DNA of 33,022 nt, from the NCBI GenBank assembly GCA_014799845.1, contig JAAVHF010000064.1:1-33022 (forward strand). Direction: 5' to 3'. Under the pieces are notes generated by a model that saw only the letters and a list, made by a program, of their open reading frames with translations, ran no database searches and was not told where the DNA came from. Position 1 is the stretch's first letter. Each line of letters begins with the position of its first letter. The stretch comes from Oscillibacter sp. (GTDB lineage: Bacteria > Bacillota > Clostridia > Oscillospirales > Oscillospiraceae). Below are positions 1 to 10,065 of the stretch, piece by piece. The translations under genes were made by a program, and so were the position numbers.

Positions 1-83
1 AAGACTACCTGGTTGATAGGCAGGAGGTGGAAGCGCAGTAATGTGTGCAGCTGACCTGTACTAATCGCCCGAGGGCTTGACCT
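1..83 (+). rRNA. 3' end of 23S rRNA (truncated by window start)
   Basis: Sequence '...gcagctgacctgtactaatcgcccgagggcttgacc' is the conserved 23S 3' terminus; a 5S gene follows. Confidence 0.9.
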
Positions 84-163
84 ACATTATGCAGGCAATA
101 GCCTCGCTCCGCTCCCAATCCCCTTTCTTCCCTTTGTTCAGTTTTCAGGGTGTGATCCTGAAT

Positions 164-280
<117 letters not shown>

Positions 281-283
281 TGA

Positions 284-313
284 AGGGACAGTCGAAAGGC
301 TGTCCCTTTTTTT
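284..313 (+). terminator. Intrinsic terminator of rRNA operon
   Basis: agggacag-tcgaaagg-ctgtccct stem followed by a run of T (307-313). Confidence 0.88.
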
Positions 314-341
314 GTTCTATCATACATTGGAGGGGTGCAAA

Positions 342-747
342 ATGGCAAGACGGGAATCTGGTGCAGGACCGATTAGACCCAGAATGGCCAGGGGTCACGT
401 TTCCTGGTGGCCATGTGGAGCCGGGCGAGTCCTTCGTGGAATCCGTGATTCGTGAAGTCAGGGAAGAGACAGGCTTGGCAATCAGAAGACCGCGGCTGTG
501 CGGCTTGAAACAGTTTCTGCGGGATGATGGCGTGCGGTATGTTGTTTTCTTTTTCAAGACGGACTGCTTTTCGGGGGAATTGACCTCCTCGGATGAGGGG
601 AAAGTGTTTTGGATCAAAAGGTCCGAGTTAGGCAATTACAGATTGGCAAATGATTTTGAGAATATGCTGCGCGTATTCGAATCAGAGGATTTGAACGAAT
701 TTTATTATGAGAAGATTGATGGTGAGTGGCAGCTGACGCTGCTTTGA
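342..747 (+). pseudogene. Nudix hydrolase (8-oxo-dGTP diphosphatase-like), apparently 5'-damaged/frameshifted
   Basis: Nudix box GHVEPGESFVESVIREVREETGL in frame 166..747. The only in-frame ATG (280) lies at the 5S end, upstream of the rRNA terminator. The RBS-linked ATG (ggagggg-tgcaaa-ATG, 342) is out of frame with the Nudix domain. Confidence 0.6.
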
Positions 748-770
748 TTTCACGGCAGAAAGGGCATGGT

Positions 771-1445
771 ATGTATAAGATTTTTGTCATCGAAGATGAC
801 GCCGTTATCGCGGGGGCGGTAGTCGAGTACATTGCCTCCTGGGGCTGGGAGGCACGCAAGGCGGAGGATATGACTCGTGTCATGGAGGAATTTGCCTCTT
901 TTGCCCCTCACCTGGTCCTCCTGGACATCGGCCTGCCATACCGGAACGGATATCACTGGTGCGTTGAAATCCGGAAGCTCAGTCAAGTGCCCATCGTATT
1001 CCTCTCCTCCGCTTCTGATAATATGAACATTGTTATGGCGATGAACATGGGCGGAGACGACTTTGTAGCAAAGCCTTTTGACTTGGAGGTCTTGGCAGCA
1101 AAGGTCCAGGCGCTGCTGCGAAGGACCTACGACTTCGGGGCTTCCGCGCCGCTGCTGGGATGCCGGGGAGCAGTACTGGATACTGGGGATAACACCTTAC
1201 GCTATGAGGGACAGACGCTGGAACTGAGCCGGAATGAGTACCGGATTTTACAGGTACTGCTGGAGCAGAGAGGGAAAACGGTCTCCAGAGATACGTTGAT
1301 GCGGAAATTATGGGAGACGGACAGCTTTGTGGATGAGAATACCCTGACGGTGAATATGGCCCGGCTGCGGCGGAAACTGGAGGGGATCGGTCTGACGGAG
1401 TTTATCCGGACCAAAAAGGGACTGGGTTACCTGATTGAGGGGTGA
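771..1445 (+). CDS. OmpR-family response regulator (BceR-like)
   Basis: MYKIFVIEDDAVIAG receiver with LDIGLP phospho-site region and K-P motif, plus winged-helix C-terminal domain; abuts the histidine kinase. Confidence 0.9.
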   Translation: MYKIFVIEDDAVIAGAVVEYIASWGWEARKAEDMTRVMEEFASFAPHLVLLDIGLPYRNGYHWCVEIRKLSQVPIVFLSSASDNMNIVMAMNMGGDDFVAKPFDLEVLAAKVQALLRRTYDFGASAPLLGCRGAVLDTGDNTLRYEGQTLELSRNEYRILQVLLEQRGKTVSRDTLMRKLWETDSFVDENTLTVNMARLRRKLEGIGLTEFIRTKKGLGYLIEG

Positions 1446-2438
1446 GTGCGGATGCGGCTGCTTTGGGGATATGTCAAAGGGAAGTGCTGGGTGCTGGTAT
1501 TGCTGGGCGTATGTATAGGGGTGTTCGCCTGGGTGCTGGCCCTCTACGACCTGCCGGCAGAGGCGGCGGGGTATGGCGGATTGTTATGTGTTATCCTGCT
1601 GCTGATCTGCGGTGTGGCGGATTTTTTGCGATGGCGCAGGCGTGTGCTGGATCTGGAAGGAATGACGGGCCAGGCGGCGCTGCTGCTGCCGCTGCTGCCG
1701 GAGGCACGTAACCTGGAGGAAGCGGCCTATCGGGAACTTCTGACGGAACTGAACGAAGACCGCAGGAACGCGGTTTCCACGCTGGATGCGAAGAATCGGG
1801 AAACGATGGACTACTACACTATGTGGGTGCATCAGATCAAAACGCCGATTGCCGCCATGCGGCTGATCCTTCGGGAGGATGAGACAGAACAGGGGCTGGC
1901 CCTGAAAGCGGAATTATTCCGGGTGGAGCAGTACGTGGAATTGGTACTCAGCTATCTGCGGTTGGACGGCGGGGCTTCGGATTATGTCATCCGGCAGGTC
2001 AACGTGGACAACGTCCTGCGGCAGGCGGTGCGGAAGTACGCGCCGCTGTTTATACGGGGGAAGGTTGCGCTGGAGCTGCGGGAAACCGGATTGAAGGCGC
2101 TCAGCGATGAGAAGTGGCTGCAATTGGTGATCGAGCAGGTGCTGTCCAACGCTGTGAAGTACGCCCCCGGCGGTCGTGTGACGGTGTGGAGCGAGGGGGA
2201 GAAGCTGCTGATTCAGGATGACGGCGTGGGCATCGCGGCAGAGGATCTGCCCAGGATCTTCGAGCGGGGATTTACTGGCTGCAATGGCAGGATGGATAAG
2301 CGGTCTACCGGAATTGGACTTTACTTATGCAGGGAGATTTGCAGAAAACTGGGACATACCATTTCTGTGGATTCTGAACAGGGGAAGGGGACCAGGATTA
2401 CGATTGGGCTGGCGCGGCCTTATCTTGAAGTTGAATAG
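1446..2438 (+). CDS. Sensor histidine kinase, BceS/intramembrane-sensing type
   Basis: Two closely spaced N-terminal TM segments, WVHQIKTPIAAM H-box, NAVKYAP N-box, GIGLYL G-box; GTG start immediately after the RR stop. Confidence 0.88.
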   Translation: MRMRLLWGYVKGKCWVLVLLGVCIGVFAWVLALYDLPAEAAGYGGLLCVILLLICGVADFLRWRRRVLDLEGMTGQAALLLPLLPEARNLEEAAYRELLTELNEDRRNAVSTLDAKNRETMDYYTMWVHQIKTPIAAMRLILREDETEQGLALKAELFRVEQYVELVLSYLRLDGGASDYVIRQVNVDNVLRQAVRKYAPLFIRGKVALELRETGLKALSDEKWLQLVIEQVLSNAVKYAPGGRVTVWSEGEKLLIQDDGVGIAAEDLPRIFERGFTGCNGRMDKRSTGIGLYLCREICRKLGHTISVDSEQGKGTRITIGLARPYLEVE

Positions 2439-2492
2439 AATATTCGTTCCTGACGCAGGCTGGGGACGGTTTCATTGGTTTCTGTAACCAAC

Positions 2493-2529
2493 AAAAAGGA
2501 CTTGGGGAGAGTTGCCCAAGTCCTTTTTT
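2493..2529. terminator. Bidirectional intrinsic terminator between convergent genes
   Basis: aaaaaggacttggg ... cccaagtcctttttt, A-rich and T-rich on both sides. Confidence 0.88.
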
Positions 2530-2530
2530 G

Positions 2531-3328
2531 TCAGTTTTTAGTTTGTGCCTGCCGCGCCCTGCGCGCCGAGGCTTCACGCTCCCGGAGGGTCTCCTCAATG
2601 TGGAAGTTCTGCTCCAGGCCGGGATAGATGAGAAACACCGCCGGGAGTGCCGGGACCCAGAAATTGGTCAGCGGAAGCAGTGTCACCGCCAGGGTGAAAA
2701 ACCGCAGGATCAGCCCCCAGTAGCCGCCCATGATGGCCAGCGCCGCCAGACTGCGGGGCAGCTGGCCGATGAACAGCAGAGCGGCGTTTTTCAGCATCTG
2801 ACCGAAGGTCAGTTCCATAAGCGCTAGCTGGGGCCAAAGATACAGCGACAATCCCAGCACCAGAATGATGCCCGCCGCCAGAGCCGCACCGGTGGCCGCG
2901 TTCAGATGCAGAGCCCCCGCATGGAACAGCAGGAAAAACTGTGCGGCCAGCAGTCCGCCGCCGACGGCTCCCGGCAGGAGAGATGCCTTTGCGCTGCGTT
3001 TCCAGACACGGCGGTAGGTGTGCCACCAGAACCCCGGTTCATCCCGCAGGCCCCGCAGGATGGTGTCCGCCAGCGCGCATAACTCCGGTCCCGCCAGCGC
3101 GCCGCCCACGAGGCCGAACAGGGGAGCAAAGATCAGCACGTGGGAGTAAAGGGCGAAGGCCACCCCCACAAAGAAGGGGAGGCATCCAACCAGGGCCAGG
3201 AATCCCGCCCGGAACACATCCCAGAAGTCCCGGCTCAATACCTCCCAGAAGCGGGGAAGGCTGGTTTTGCGGGGTGCATCCGGCGGAAGGCCGGGGCCCT
3301 CGCGGTCATAATTCGGAAAAAATCCCAT
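2531..3328 (-). CDS. YesL/DUF624-like polytopic membrane protein
   Basis: 265-aa multi-TM ORF with N-terminal short soluble segment and hydrophobic helices typical of YesL-like proteins near sugar ABC loci; family call by eye. Confidence 0.6.
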   Translation of the reverse strand: MGFFPNYDREGPGLPPDAPRKTSLPRFWEVLSRDFWDVFRAGFLALVGCLPFFVGVAFALYSHVLIFAPLFGLVGGALAGPELCALADTILRGLRDEPGFWWHTYRRVWKRSAKASLLPGAVGGGLLAAQFFLLFHAGALHLNAATGAALAAGIILVLGLSLYLWPQLALMELTFGQMLKNAALLFIGQLPRSLAALAIMGGYWGLILRFFTLAVTLLPLTNFWVPALPAVFLIYPGLEQNFHIEETLREREASARRARQAQTKN

Positions 3329-3371
3329 AGCGTGCTGCTCCTTTCCTGGCTCTTAGAACCTGATTGATATC

Positions 3372-4028
3372 TCAGCTGAAGAGGACGGCCCAAAGGGCCT
3401 GGGCCCCGGAGAAAGCCGCTTCGTCCGCCTCCGTCAGAATCATCCGGCGGGCAAAGAACAGCGTGTCGGGGAGACAGTTGGTCCACTCGACCTCCGCCGC
3501 TCCTGACCAGTTGGCAAAAGGCACGGTCATGTTCTCCCAGTCCGTGGAGCCCTCCGGAGGCGTGGAACCGTCCAGGTAGGACAGGGCGTCGTGGTTGGTC
3601 TGGAAGCTCTCCGGATCATCCAGGAGGAAAATACCGCTCTGGCGGGTGTAAAAGTCCGCGTTCAGCTTGTCCAGATTGGTTGTCATGACCTGAATGGCGG
3701 CGTCGTCCATGGCGGTGGAGGTGTAGTCGATCTGAATGGCGTTGACGGCTACATGGACCTCGCCGTCGCCGTTGCAGTCCGGGGCGATTTTTTCCAGCGC
3801 GGCCCGCAGGGAGGCAATTTCATCCGGAGTGGCAGCATAGCGGGTCACCAGGGCAACCGAGCAGTCATTCTGCGCCTTGGTCAGACGCTCCCAGGCGACG
3901 CCGCAAAGGATGATCACGGCCAGTACGCCGCAGAGCACATAAATCCAGTGGTAGCGCCACCAGTTGTCCCGGCGCTGCTGGGGCGTCATATTTTCGGGCA
4001 TTTCCCGGGGAATCGGTCGTTTTGCCAT
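3372..4028 (-). CDS. Membrane-anchored protein of unknown function
   Basis: MAKRPIPREMPENMTPQQRRDNWWRYHWIYVLCGVLAVIILCGV: one N-terminal TM plus an extracytoplasmic domain; start trimmed from the ORF start to the Met at 4028. Confidence 0.7.
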   Translation of the reverse strand: MAKRPIPREMPENMTPQQRRDNWWRYHWIYVLCGVLAVIILCGVAWERLTKAQNDCSVALVTRYAATPDEIASLRAALEKIAPDCNGDGEVHVAVNAIQIDYTSTAMDDAAIQVMTTNLDKLNADFYTRQSGIFLLDDPESFQTNHDALSYLDGSTPPEGSTDWENMTVPFANWSGAAEVEWTNCLPDTLFFARRMILTEADEAAFSGAQALWAVLFS

Positions 4029-4096
4029 GGCTTGCCTCCCTGGCCGTGTGGCCTGTGTGGTATTATAGCATAAAAGAACTGGGTTTTCTACCTGGG

Positions 4097-5020
4097 TTAT
4101 GACACATAACAGTCCAATGTGCGGCAGTTCCCTTCGACCTGATAGCCGCCGCTGCCGGCGGGGAGGAAATAGCATTCCCCTTTGCGAATAACGCGGCTTT
4201 CGCCGCCGCAGAGGAGCATTCCGCTGCCCTCGGTGAACAGAAGCGCGTGGAAGGAATCTGTGCCGCAGGCGGCGGCGAAAGCGCCGTCATGACCGTCGGT
4301 GGTGAAGTAACGGCAATGACCCAGGTGAGGGGCGAAATCCGGAGCCTCTGTTGGATGGAGGTCCGTCACGTCCAGAGCCTTTTCAATGTGAAGCTGCCGG
4401 GGAAGTCCATCCGGTCCCACGCGGCCGTAGTCAAAAACGCGGTAGGTCACATTGGAATTTTGCTGAACCTCCGCAATGACCAGACCCGCGCCAATGGCGT
4501 GGAGTGTGCCGGAAGGGATAAAAAAGACGTCTCCACGCTTGACCGGGACGGCGCGGAGGACCTCGGTCAGGGTTCCGTCCGCCGTCCGGCGGGCCAGTTC
4601 CCCGGCGGTGATTTCCTGCCGGAAGCCGTAGTAGAGGCAGGAACCGGGGGCGGCGTCCAGGACCACCCACATCTCCGTTTTGCCGTACTGGCCCTCGTGG
4701 GACAGGGCGTAAGCATCGGAGGGGTGAACCTGGACGGAGAGATTCTGTCTGGCGTCAATGAGCTTGATGAGCATGGGGAAGTTCTCAAACTGACGGCAGT
4801 TGGTACCCAAAACCTCCGGCCCCGCCTTTTCAATATAGGCGGGGAGGGTCTGACCGGCATAGGGGCCGTCTTTCAATACGGAGGGTCCATCGGGGTGGCA
4901 GGAGAGAACCCAGGCCTCCGCCAGGGGCGACAGATCGCTGAGAATGCCGAAATCGGTTTTCAGGCGCTGTCCGCCCCAGATATAGTCCTTACAGGCGGGT
5001 AAAAGTTGATATGCGGGCAT
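4097..5020 (-). CDS. manA: Mannose-6-phosphate isomerase, class I
   Basis: MPAYQLLPACKDYIWGGQRLK, QVHPSD metal-binding motif, GTLHAIGAG; cupin architecture. Confidence 0.92.
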   Translation of the reverse strand: MPAYQLLPACKDYIWGGQRLKTDFGILSDLSPLAEAWVLSCHPDGPSVLKDGPYAGQTLPAYIEKAGPEVLGTNCRQFENFPMLIKLIDARQNLSVQVHPSDAYALSHEGQYGKTEMWVVLDAAPGSCLYYGFRQEITAGELARRTADGTLTEVLRAVPVKRGDVFFIPSGTLHAIGAGLVIAEVQQNSNVTYRVFDYGRVGPDGLPRQLHIEKALDVTDLHPTEAPDFAPHLGHCRYFTTDGHDGAFAAACGTDSFHALLFTEGSGMLLCGGESRVIRKGECYFLPAGSGGYQVEGNCRTLDCYVS

Positions 5021-5044
5021 GGAATAGCCTCCAGTGTGCTGTTA

Positions 5045-6559
5045 TTAGATCATAATCTCAAAGGGCGCGGCGGCCAGTCCGGTGCCGCCACAAAGTCCCG
5101 CGGGACCAAAGCTGTACCAGGCGTAACGAACCGCTTTTGGCGTTGAGACGCCGGGAGCGGCTGCCCGAACGGTATCCGGGGCGGTCACCTGAGCTACCGC
5201 GTGCTGGAAAGTGCCGTCGGGGCCTGCCAGCCGGAAGCCGCCGCCGCGCAGGACCAGCCCGCCGCCCGTATGGTCGAAATGGAGCAAAACGGCGTCTCCG
5301 TTTCGCTGGGCGGAGATACATACCGGGGGCCGTCCGGTGACCGGCAGACGGTACACGGCCTCCAGGGCCAGGAGGCCCAGGCGGGTCCCGGGGGTGCGCT
5401 TGTCAATGGGATGGATGTTGTCAAATTCGCCGCAGTCCGTCAGAACGGCAAGCCCAACGCCCGGCAGCGTCCGGGCGGCGTCCGCCTGGGCCTTGCGGAG
5501 GATGGGCCAGCGCATGGAGTCGCCGGAGAGGGACTCGGCTTTGCTGATATACATGGGGAGCTGGAGGAGGAGGAAGGGCTTTTCTCCGCCGCCCCAGTCC
5601 TGCCGCCAGCGGCGGATCAGATGGGTGAGAAGTGCGTAATAGTCCCCGGGCCACTCCTCGTCCTGCTCTCCCTGATAGTACCAGAAGCCGCGAATGGCAT
5701 AGGGGGCAAGCCGGGAGAGCATGGCGTCATACAGATTTCCCGGTCGCTGGAAACCGGTTCGTCCGGCAGGCGGGGGCCAGGGGTAGAGGCCGCACGCCTC
5801 GTTGAGGACTTCCCAGGTCACCTCCGGCTCCTGGGCACGGCGGGCGGCGACGCGTGCGTTCCAGGCGTCTACCTCCTTTTGGTAGGCGGCCAGCTCCCGG
5901 GCAAAGGCTTCGTCAGACTTGCTGCCCATGCGGGCGTCGTATCCGGCGATCCGCGCCCGGCCCTCCGGGAAAGAGGCCAGCTCCTCCCGGGGAAGCCAGC
6001 AGTGGGCGTAGGTCCCGCCCCAGCAGCAGGAGATGACGCCGATATGAACGTCCGTCAGATGCCCGGCCAGCGTTTTACCGGCATACCAGGCCACGGCGGA
6101 GAAGTCTCCGGCGGTTTCCGGGCCGGAGAGCTTCCAGGCGGGCGGGGTGGACTGCTCCAGCGCCTCCGCCTCCTCCGGGGTGGCCGCCTTAGGGGTCATG
6201 TAGAGGTGGATGCGGGGATGGAAACTGGCCTGTACAGCGGCCTCGCCGTTTTCGGAATCCTTCAGGGCCAGCTCCATGTTGCTCTGGCCTCCGGCCAGCC
6301 AGACCTCTCCGCGATAGACCTGTTTCAGGCGGATCACATCCGCTCCGCACCGGACGGTCAGCGTGTAGGGGCCTCCGGCGGGACAGGCGGGGAGATCCAG
6401 CCGCCAGCGGCCGGTTTTACCGGCGCGGGTTCGGACAGACTGACCGTCCAGCTCCGCTGTTACCGCCGCCCCCGCGGGGGCGGCGCCCCAGAGGGGGACG
6501 GGGACTTCCCGCTGGAGGACCATGTTGTCGCCGAATATAGCGGCAAGCTTCAAGCCCAT
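5045..6559 (-). CDS. SASA-domain acetylesterase (sialate O-acetylesterase/CE20-like)
   Basis: GGQSNMELAL nucleophile block, FWYYQGEQDE, N-terminal beta domain 'LAAIFGDNMVLQREVPVPLWG'. Confidence 0.82.
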   Translation of the reverse strand: MGLKLAAIFGDNMVLQREVPVPLWGAAPAGAAVTAELDGQSVRTRAGKTGRWRLDLPACPAGGPYTLTVRCGADVIRLKQVYRGEVWLAGGQSNMELALKDSENGEAAVQASFHPRIHLYMTPKAATPEEAEALEQSTPPAWKLSGPETAGDFSAVAWYAGKTLAGHLTDVHIGVISCCWGGTYAHCWLPREELASFPEGRARIAGYDARMGSKSDEAFARELAAYQKEVDAWNARVAARRAQEPEVTWEVLNEACGLYPWPPPAGRTGFQRPGNLYDAMLSRLAPYAIRGFWYYQGEQDEEWPGDYYALLTHLIRRWRQDWGGGEKPFLLLQLPMYISKAESLSGDSMRWPILRKAQADAARTLPGVGLAVLTDCGEFDNIHPIDKRTPGTRLGLLALEAVYRLPVTGRPPVCISAQRNGDAVLLHFDHTGGGLVLRGGGFRLAGPDGTFQHAVAQVTAPDTVRAAAPGVSTPKAVRYAWYSFGPAGLCGGTGLAAAPFEIMI

Positions 6560-6560
6560 G

Positions 6561-7739
6561 TCACTTTCGCCCCAGATAGGCCAGGTTCTTCTCGATCAGC
6601 CCGCACCGCTGCGCTACGCAGTCCGCCGAGCGCTGGGGGTCGGCGGGGGTGCGGAGGGCGAAGTCCACCAGACGGTCCACGGTGGTGGAGGCCACGTGCA
6701 GGCGGGTGTCGGCGGAGGCGTAGTAGATATAGAGAGAGCCGTCATCGTCCACAATAGCGCCGTTGGTGAATACCACGTTGCTGACGTCGCCGGTCCGCTC
6801 ATCCCAGCGGGGGGCGATGAGGAACCCGGAGGGCTCGGCGATCACCCGGGCGGGGTCGTCCAGAGCGGTGAGAAACACATACACCACATACCGCAGTCCG
6901 GCGGCGGTGTTTCGCACGCCATGGGCGATGTGCAGCCAGCCGGCCTTCGTCTTGATGGGCACCGCGCCCGCGCCGTTTTTCGATTCGGTGATGGTGTGGT
7001 ATTTCCGGGCGCTGGTGATGCGCTCATGATCGATCACCGGGTGGGTGATGTCCCCGCAGAGGCCGAAGCCGATGCCGCCGCCGCTGCCGGTGTCAATAAA
7101 GCCGTCCATGGGGCGGGTGAAGAAAGCGTATTTGCCCTCCACAAATTCCGGCAGCAGGCAGACGTTCCGCTGCTGGGGACTTTCCAGAGTCACCAGATTG
7201 GGCAGACGCTCCCAGGTTTTCAGATCCCTGGTGCGGACGATGCCCGCCGCCGCCACGGCGGCGGAGAGGTCGGGGTTGGCGGGGTCCTTGCTTTCGGAGC
7301 AGAACACGCCGTAGATCCAGCCGTCCTCATGCCGGGTCAGGCGCATGTCATAGACGTTGGTTTCCTCGGGGCAGGTATCCGGCAGCTGGAGGGGATAGTC
7401 CCAGAAGCGGAACCCGTCCACGGGGCTCTCGCTCTCCGCCACGGCGAAAAAGCTCTTGCGGTCATTGCCCTCCACCCGGGCTATCAGATAATACTTGCCG
7501 TTCAGCTTGATGGCCCCGGCATTGAATACCGCGTTGACCCCCAGGCGCTCCATGAAATAGGGGTTGCTCTCGGGGTTCAGGTCGTACCGCCAGATCACCG
7601 GGGCGTGCTCGCGGGTCAGTACCGGATATTCCCAGCGGGTGTAGATGCCGTTATAGAAATCACTGGGCCGGTTTTTCCGGTTGATGATGGTTTCGTACCG
7701 GGCGGTCTCCCGGGCGAGGGCGGTATCAAATGAAAACAT
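6561..7739 (-). CDS. GH130_1-like phosphorylase (4-O-beta-mannosyl-glucose phosphorylase type)
   Basis: [61 protein letters not shown] motifs typical of mannosylglucose phosphorylases. Confidence 0.88.
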   Translation of the reverse strand: MFSFDTALARETARYETIINRKNRPSDFYNGIYTRWEYPVLTREHAPVIWRYDLNPESNPYFMERLGVNAVFNAGAIKLNGKYYLIARVEGNDRKSFFAVAESESPVDGFRFWDYPLQLPDTCPEETNVYDMRLTRHEDGWIYGVFCSESKDPANPDLSAAVAAAGIVRTRDLKTWERLPNLVTLESPQQRNVCLLPEFVEGKYAFFTRPMDGFIDTGSGGGIGFGLCGDITHPVIDHERITSARKYHTITESKNGAGAVPIKTKAGWLHIAHGVRNTAAGLRYVVYVFLTALDDPARVIAEPSGFLIAPRWDERTGDVSNVVFTNGAIVDDDGSLYIYYASADTRLHVASTTVDRLVDFALRTPADPQRSADCVAQRCGLIEKNLAYLGRK

Positions 7740-8907
7740 CAGGGTCCCTCCTTATCAGTTCCATACACATCCGCCCGTTGTGGTACGGGCATTTCCAGGG
7801 CTCGACGATGGGCTTTTCCCGGTCAGGCTCGCCCGCTTCGTCCAGCCGCCAGAACCACTCGCCGCCGGGGCGGCGGTCCTCCAGCTTTTCCGTGATGTAC
7901 CGCCAGAGGCTGGCGGCGGCATCCCGGCAGTCCGTGCGGTCCGGGTGCTTGATAAATTCATTGACAAAGCCCAGCAGAGCCTCCGCCTGGACCCACCAGA
8001 CGCGGTGGGTATCCACCACGCCCCTTTCGCACTCGTTGGCCAGGGAGCCGTTGAAGGCGGCGCGGAGGACGCTGTCCGCCAGGGCGCTGTCGATAGCGGC
8101 GATCTTTTCCGTTAACGCCGGGGTTTCCAGCAGGAAGCAGCCCCAGTCGATGAGCCAGCTTGATTCGATGTCGTGGCCGTAGCTGGTCAGATCAATGAGC
8201 GAACGGTAGTCCTTATCAAAAAAGACCTCCTGCCGCCGCAGCCGGGGATTATAGACCTTCCGGGCGTAGATGTCCAGAATGCGCTCCAGGGCAGCAGATA
8301 CTTCCGGGCTTTTTTCGGCCTGATACAGGCCGGAATAGCCCTCGAATACGTGCAGAAGCGTGTTCATGGTCCGCTCCGCCATGACGCCGTTTTCCGACAG
8401 CTTTTCGTTGGAGGCCGGGCGGAAATCCCGGGTGAAAGCCTCCAGATAGCCGCCGCCGTCAGTACAGCGGGTCTCGATGATATCAAACAGTTCCTTTGCC
8501 AGGGCCAGGGCTTCCCCTTCGCCGGTAAGGCGGTAGTAGGCGGAGAGGGCATAGATGGCGAAGGCCTGATTGTAGGTGTGCTTGGTGGCGTCCAGGGGCT
8601 TGCCGTCGTAGGACACGGACCAGTAGACGCCGCCCTGCTCCCGGTCCAGGCATTTGTCCGTCAGAAAACGGTAGGCGTGCCGGGCGTAGGGAATGAGGGT
8701 TTCATCTCCGGTAACCATGGCGGCTTCGGAGAAAAACCAGAGGATGCGGCTGTTCAGGATGCAGCCCTTTTCCGCCTGCCTGTCAATGCGCAGATCGAAG
8801 TCCATGTAGCCGTAGTACCCGCCGTGCGCCTCGTCCCGCAGGGCCTGCCAGAAGGGCAGGAGCCGCTGGGTAAGCATGGCGCGGGCGGCTTGCGCGATGC
8901 GCTGCAT
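7726..8907 (-). CDS. AGE-family epimerase (cellobiose 2-epimerase-like)
   Basis: (alpha/alpha)6-barrel-like sequence [38 protein letters not shown]..., [38 protein letters not shown]. Start at 8907 with RBS ggagggctttct; overlaps the GH130_1 start by 14 bp. Confidence 0.87.
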   Translation of the reverse strand: MQRIAQAARAMLTQRLLPFWQALRDEAHGGYYGYMDFDLRIDRQAEKGCILNSRILWFFSEAAMVTGDETLIPYARHAYRFLTDKCLDREQGGVYWSVSYDGKPLDATKHTYNQAFAIYALSAYYRLTGEGEALALAKELFDIIETRCTDGGGYLEAFTRDFRPASNEKLSENGVMAERTMNTLLHVFEGYSGLYQAEKSPEVSAALERILDIYARKVYNPRLRRQEVFFDKDYRSLIDLTSYGHDIESSWLIDWGCFLLETPALTEKIAAIDSALADSVLRAAFNGSLANECERGVVDTHRVWWVQAEALLGFVNEFIKHPDRTDCRDAAASLWRYITEKLEDRRPGGEWFWRLDEAGEPDREKPIVEPWKCPYHNGRMCMELIRRDPDVFI

Positions 8908-8920
8908 AGAAAGCCCTCCT

Positions 8921-9940
8921 TTACCGCTTGCCAATCTCGCGGTCGGCCTCGCTGGTCTCGTCGTGGGAGAGAATGTAGTCCACCACGTCGTCCGCTGTGG
9001 TGAAGGCCAAGCCCACACAGCTGTCGGCGCAGCCGTAGTACACGGCGATGCGGCCGGTGTCCGCGTCCTGAAGGGTGGCGCAGGGGAAGCAGACGTTGGG
9101 CACGAAGCCCCGCTCCTCGTACCACTCCTCCGGGGTCAGAAGGAACGTATTGCAGCGGTGGAGCACCCTGCTGGGCTCGTTGATGTCCAGGATCGCGCCG
9201 CCGATGGAGTAGACATAGCCGTTGCAGGTCCCGGTAACGCCGTGGTAGAAGAGGAGCCAGCCCTTGTCCGTCTCAATGGGCGCGGCCCCGCCGCCGATTT
9301 TCAGATTCTCCCACCAGTTGCCGCTCTTGCCCATGACGTGGCGGTGGCGGCCCCAGAATTCCATGTCCGGACTCTGGCTGAGGAAAATGTCGCCAAAGGG
9401 CGTGTGGCCGGAATCGGAGGGGCGGGAGAGCATGGTATACATGCCGTTTATCTTCCGGGGGAAGAGGACCGCGTTGCGGTTGAAGGGGACGAAGGGATTC
9501 TCAATGCGGGTGAAGGTCCGGAAGTCCCTTGTCTCCGCCACGCCGATGGACGCGCCGTAGAAATCCTGACACCAGATGACGTAATAGGCGTCCTCCACCT
9601 TTACCAGCCGGGGATCGTAGGCGTAGACGGGCATGGCGGGGCCGCCGTTTTGATCCACAAAATGGATTTTTTCCCGGCCGAAGGTCCAATGGACGCCATC
9701 CCGGCTGCGGCCCAGGTAGATATAGGGGATGCCGTTGGTCTGCTCGCCCCGGAATACGCCGATGAACGCGCCCTCATAGGGCATGACGGCGCTGTTGAAA
9801 ATCCGGGCCACGCCGGACAGGGGATTGCGGCCAATGATGGGGTTCTCCTGATACCGCCACAGGGGGGCGGCGCAGCCCGCGGGACGGTCCTGCCAGGGGA
9901 TGTTGGGCAGGCTGGGGCAAATGAGTTTCGTGCTGCACAT
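8921..9940 (-). CDS. GH130_2-like beta-1,4-manno-oligosaccharide phosphorylase
   Basis: RYQENPIIGRNPLSGVARIFNSAVMPYEG..., DPRLVKVEDAYYV, LLFYHGVTG motifs of GH130. Confidence 0.87.
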   Translation of the reverse strand: MCSTKLICPSLPNIPWQDRPAGCAAPLWRYQENPIIGRNPLSGVARIFNSAVMPYEGAFIGVFRGEQTNGIPYIYLGRSRDGVHWTFGREKIHFVDQNGGPAMPVYAYDPRLVKVEDAYYVIWCQDFYGASIGVAETRDFRTFTRIENPFVPFNRNAVLFPRKINGMYTMLSRPSDSGHTPFGDIFLSQSPDMEFWGRHRHVMGKSGNWWENLKIGGGAAPIETDKGWLLFYHGVTGTCNGYVYSIGGAILDINEPSRVLHRCNTFLLTPEEWYEERGFVPNVCFPCATLQDADTGRIAVYYGCADSCVGLAFTTADDVVDYILSHDETSEADREIGKR

Positions 9941-9975
9941 AGAAATGTCTCACTTTCCATAGATAGATACTAAAG

Positions 9976-10017
9976 GAGCGCGAAACTGCGTATGACATAA
10001 GCGAAACGCAGTTTCGC
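9976..10017. repeat. Intergenic 14-bp inverted repeat (hairpin)
   Basis: gcgcgaaactgcgt ... acgcagtttcgcgc, perfect arms. Confidence 0.85.
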
Positions 10018-10034
10018 GCCAAAAAGTTCTTTTG

Positions 10035-10058
10035 ATACTTTTCTTTCAAGAAAAGTAT
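10035..10058. repeat. Intergenic 10-bp inverted repeat (hairpin)
   Basis: atacttttct-ttca-agaaaagtat, perfect arms, tandem to the preceding hairpin. Confidence 0.85.
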
Positions 10059-10065
10059 GTATGCC

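Noticed and set aside
84-163. tRNA gene in the 23S-5S spacer or after 5S
   Set aside because: No cloverleaf-like sequence or GTTCRA T-loop box seen.
5201-6757. 518-aa plus-strand ORF antisense to the SASA esterase
   Set aside because: Shadow ORF from high GC; opposite strand has clear family motifs; composition is low-complexity G/A/R/P.
6522-7733. 403-aa plus-strand ORF antisense to GH130_1
   Set aside because: Fully overlaps a gene with strong motifs; no recognisable domain.
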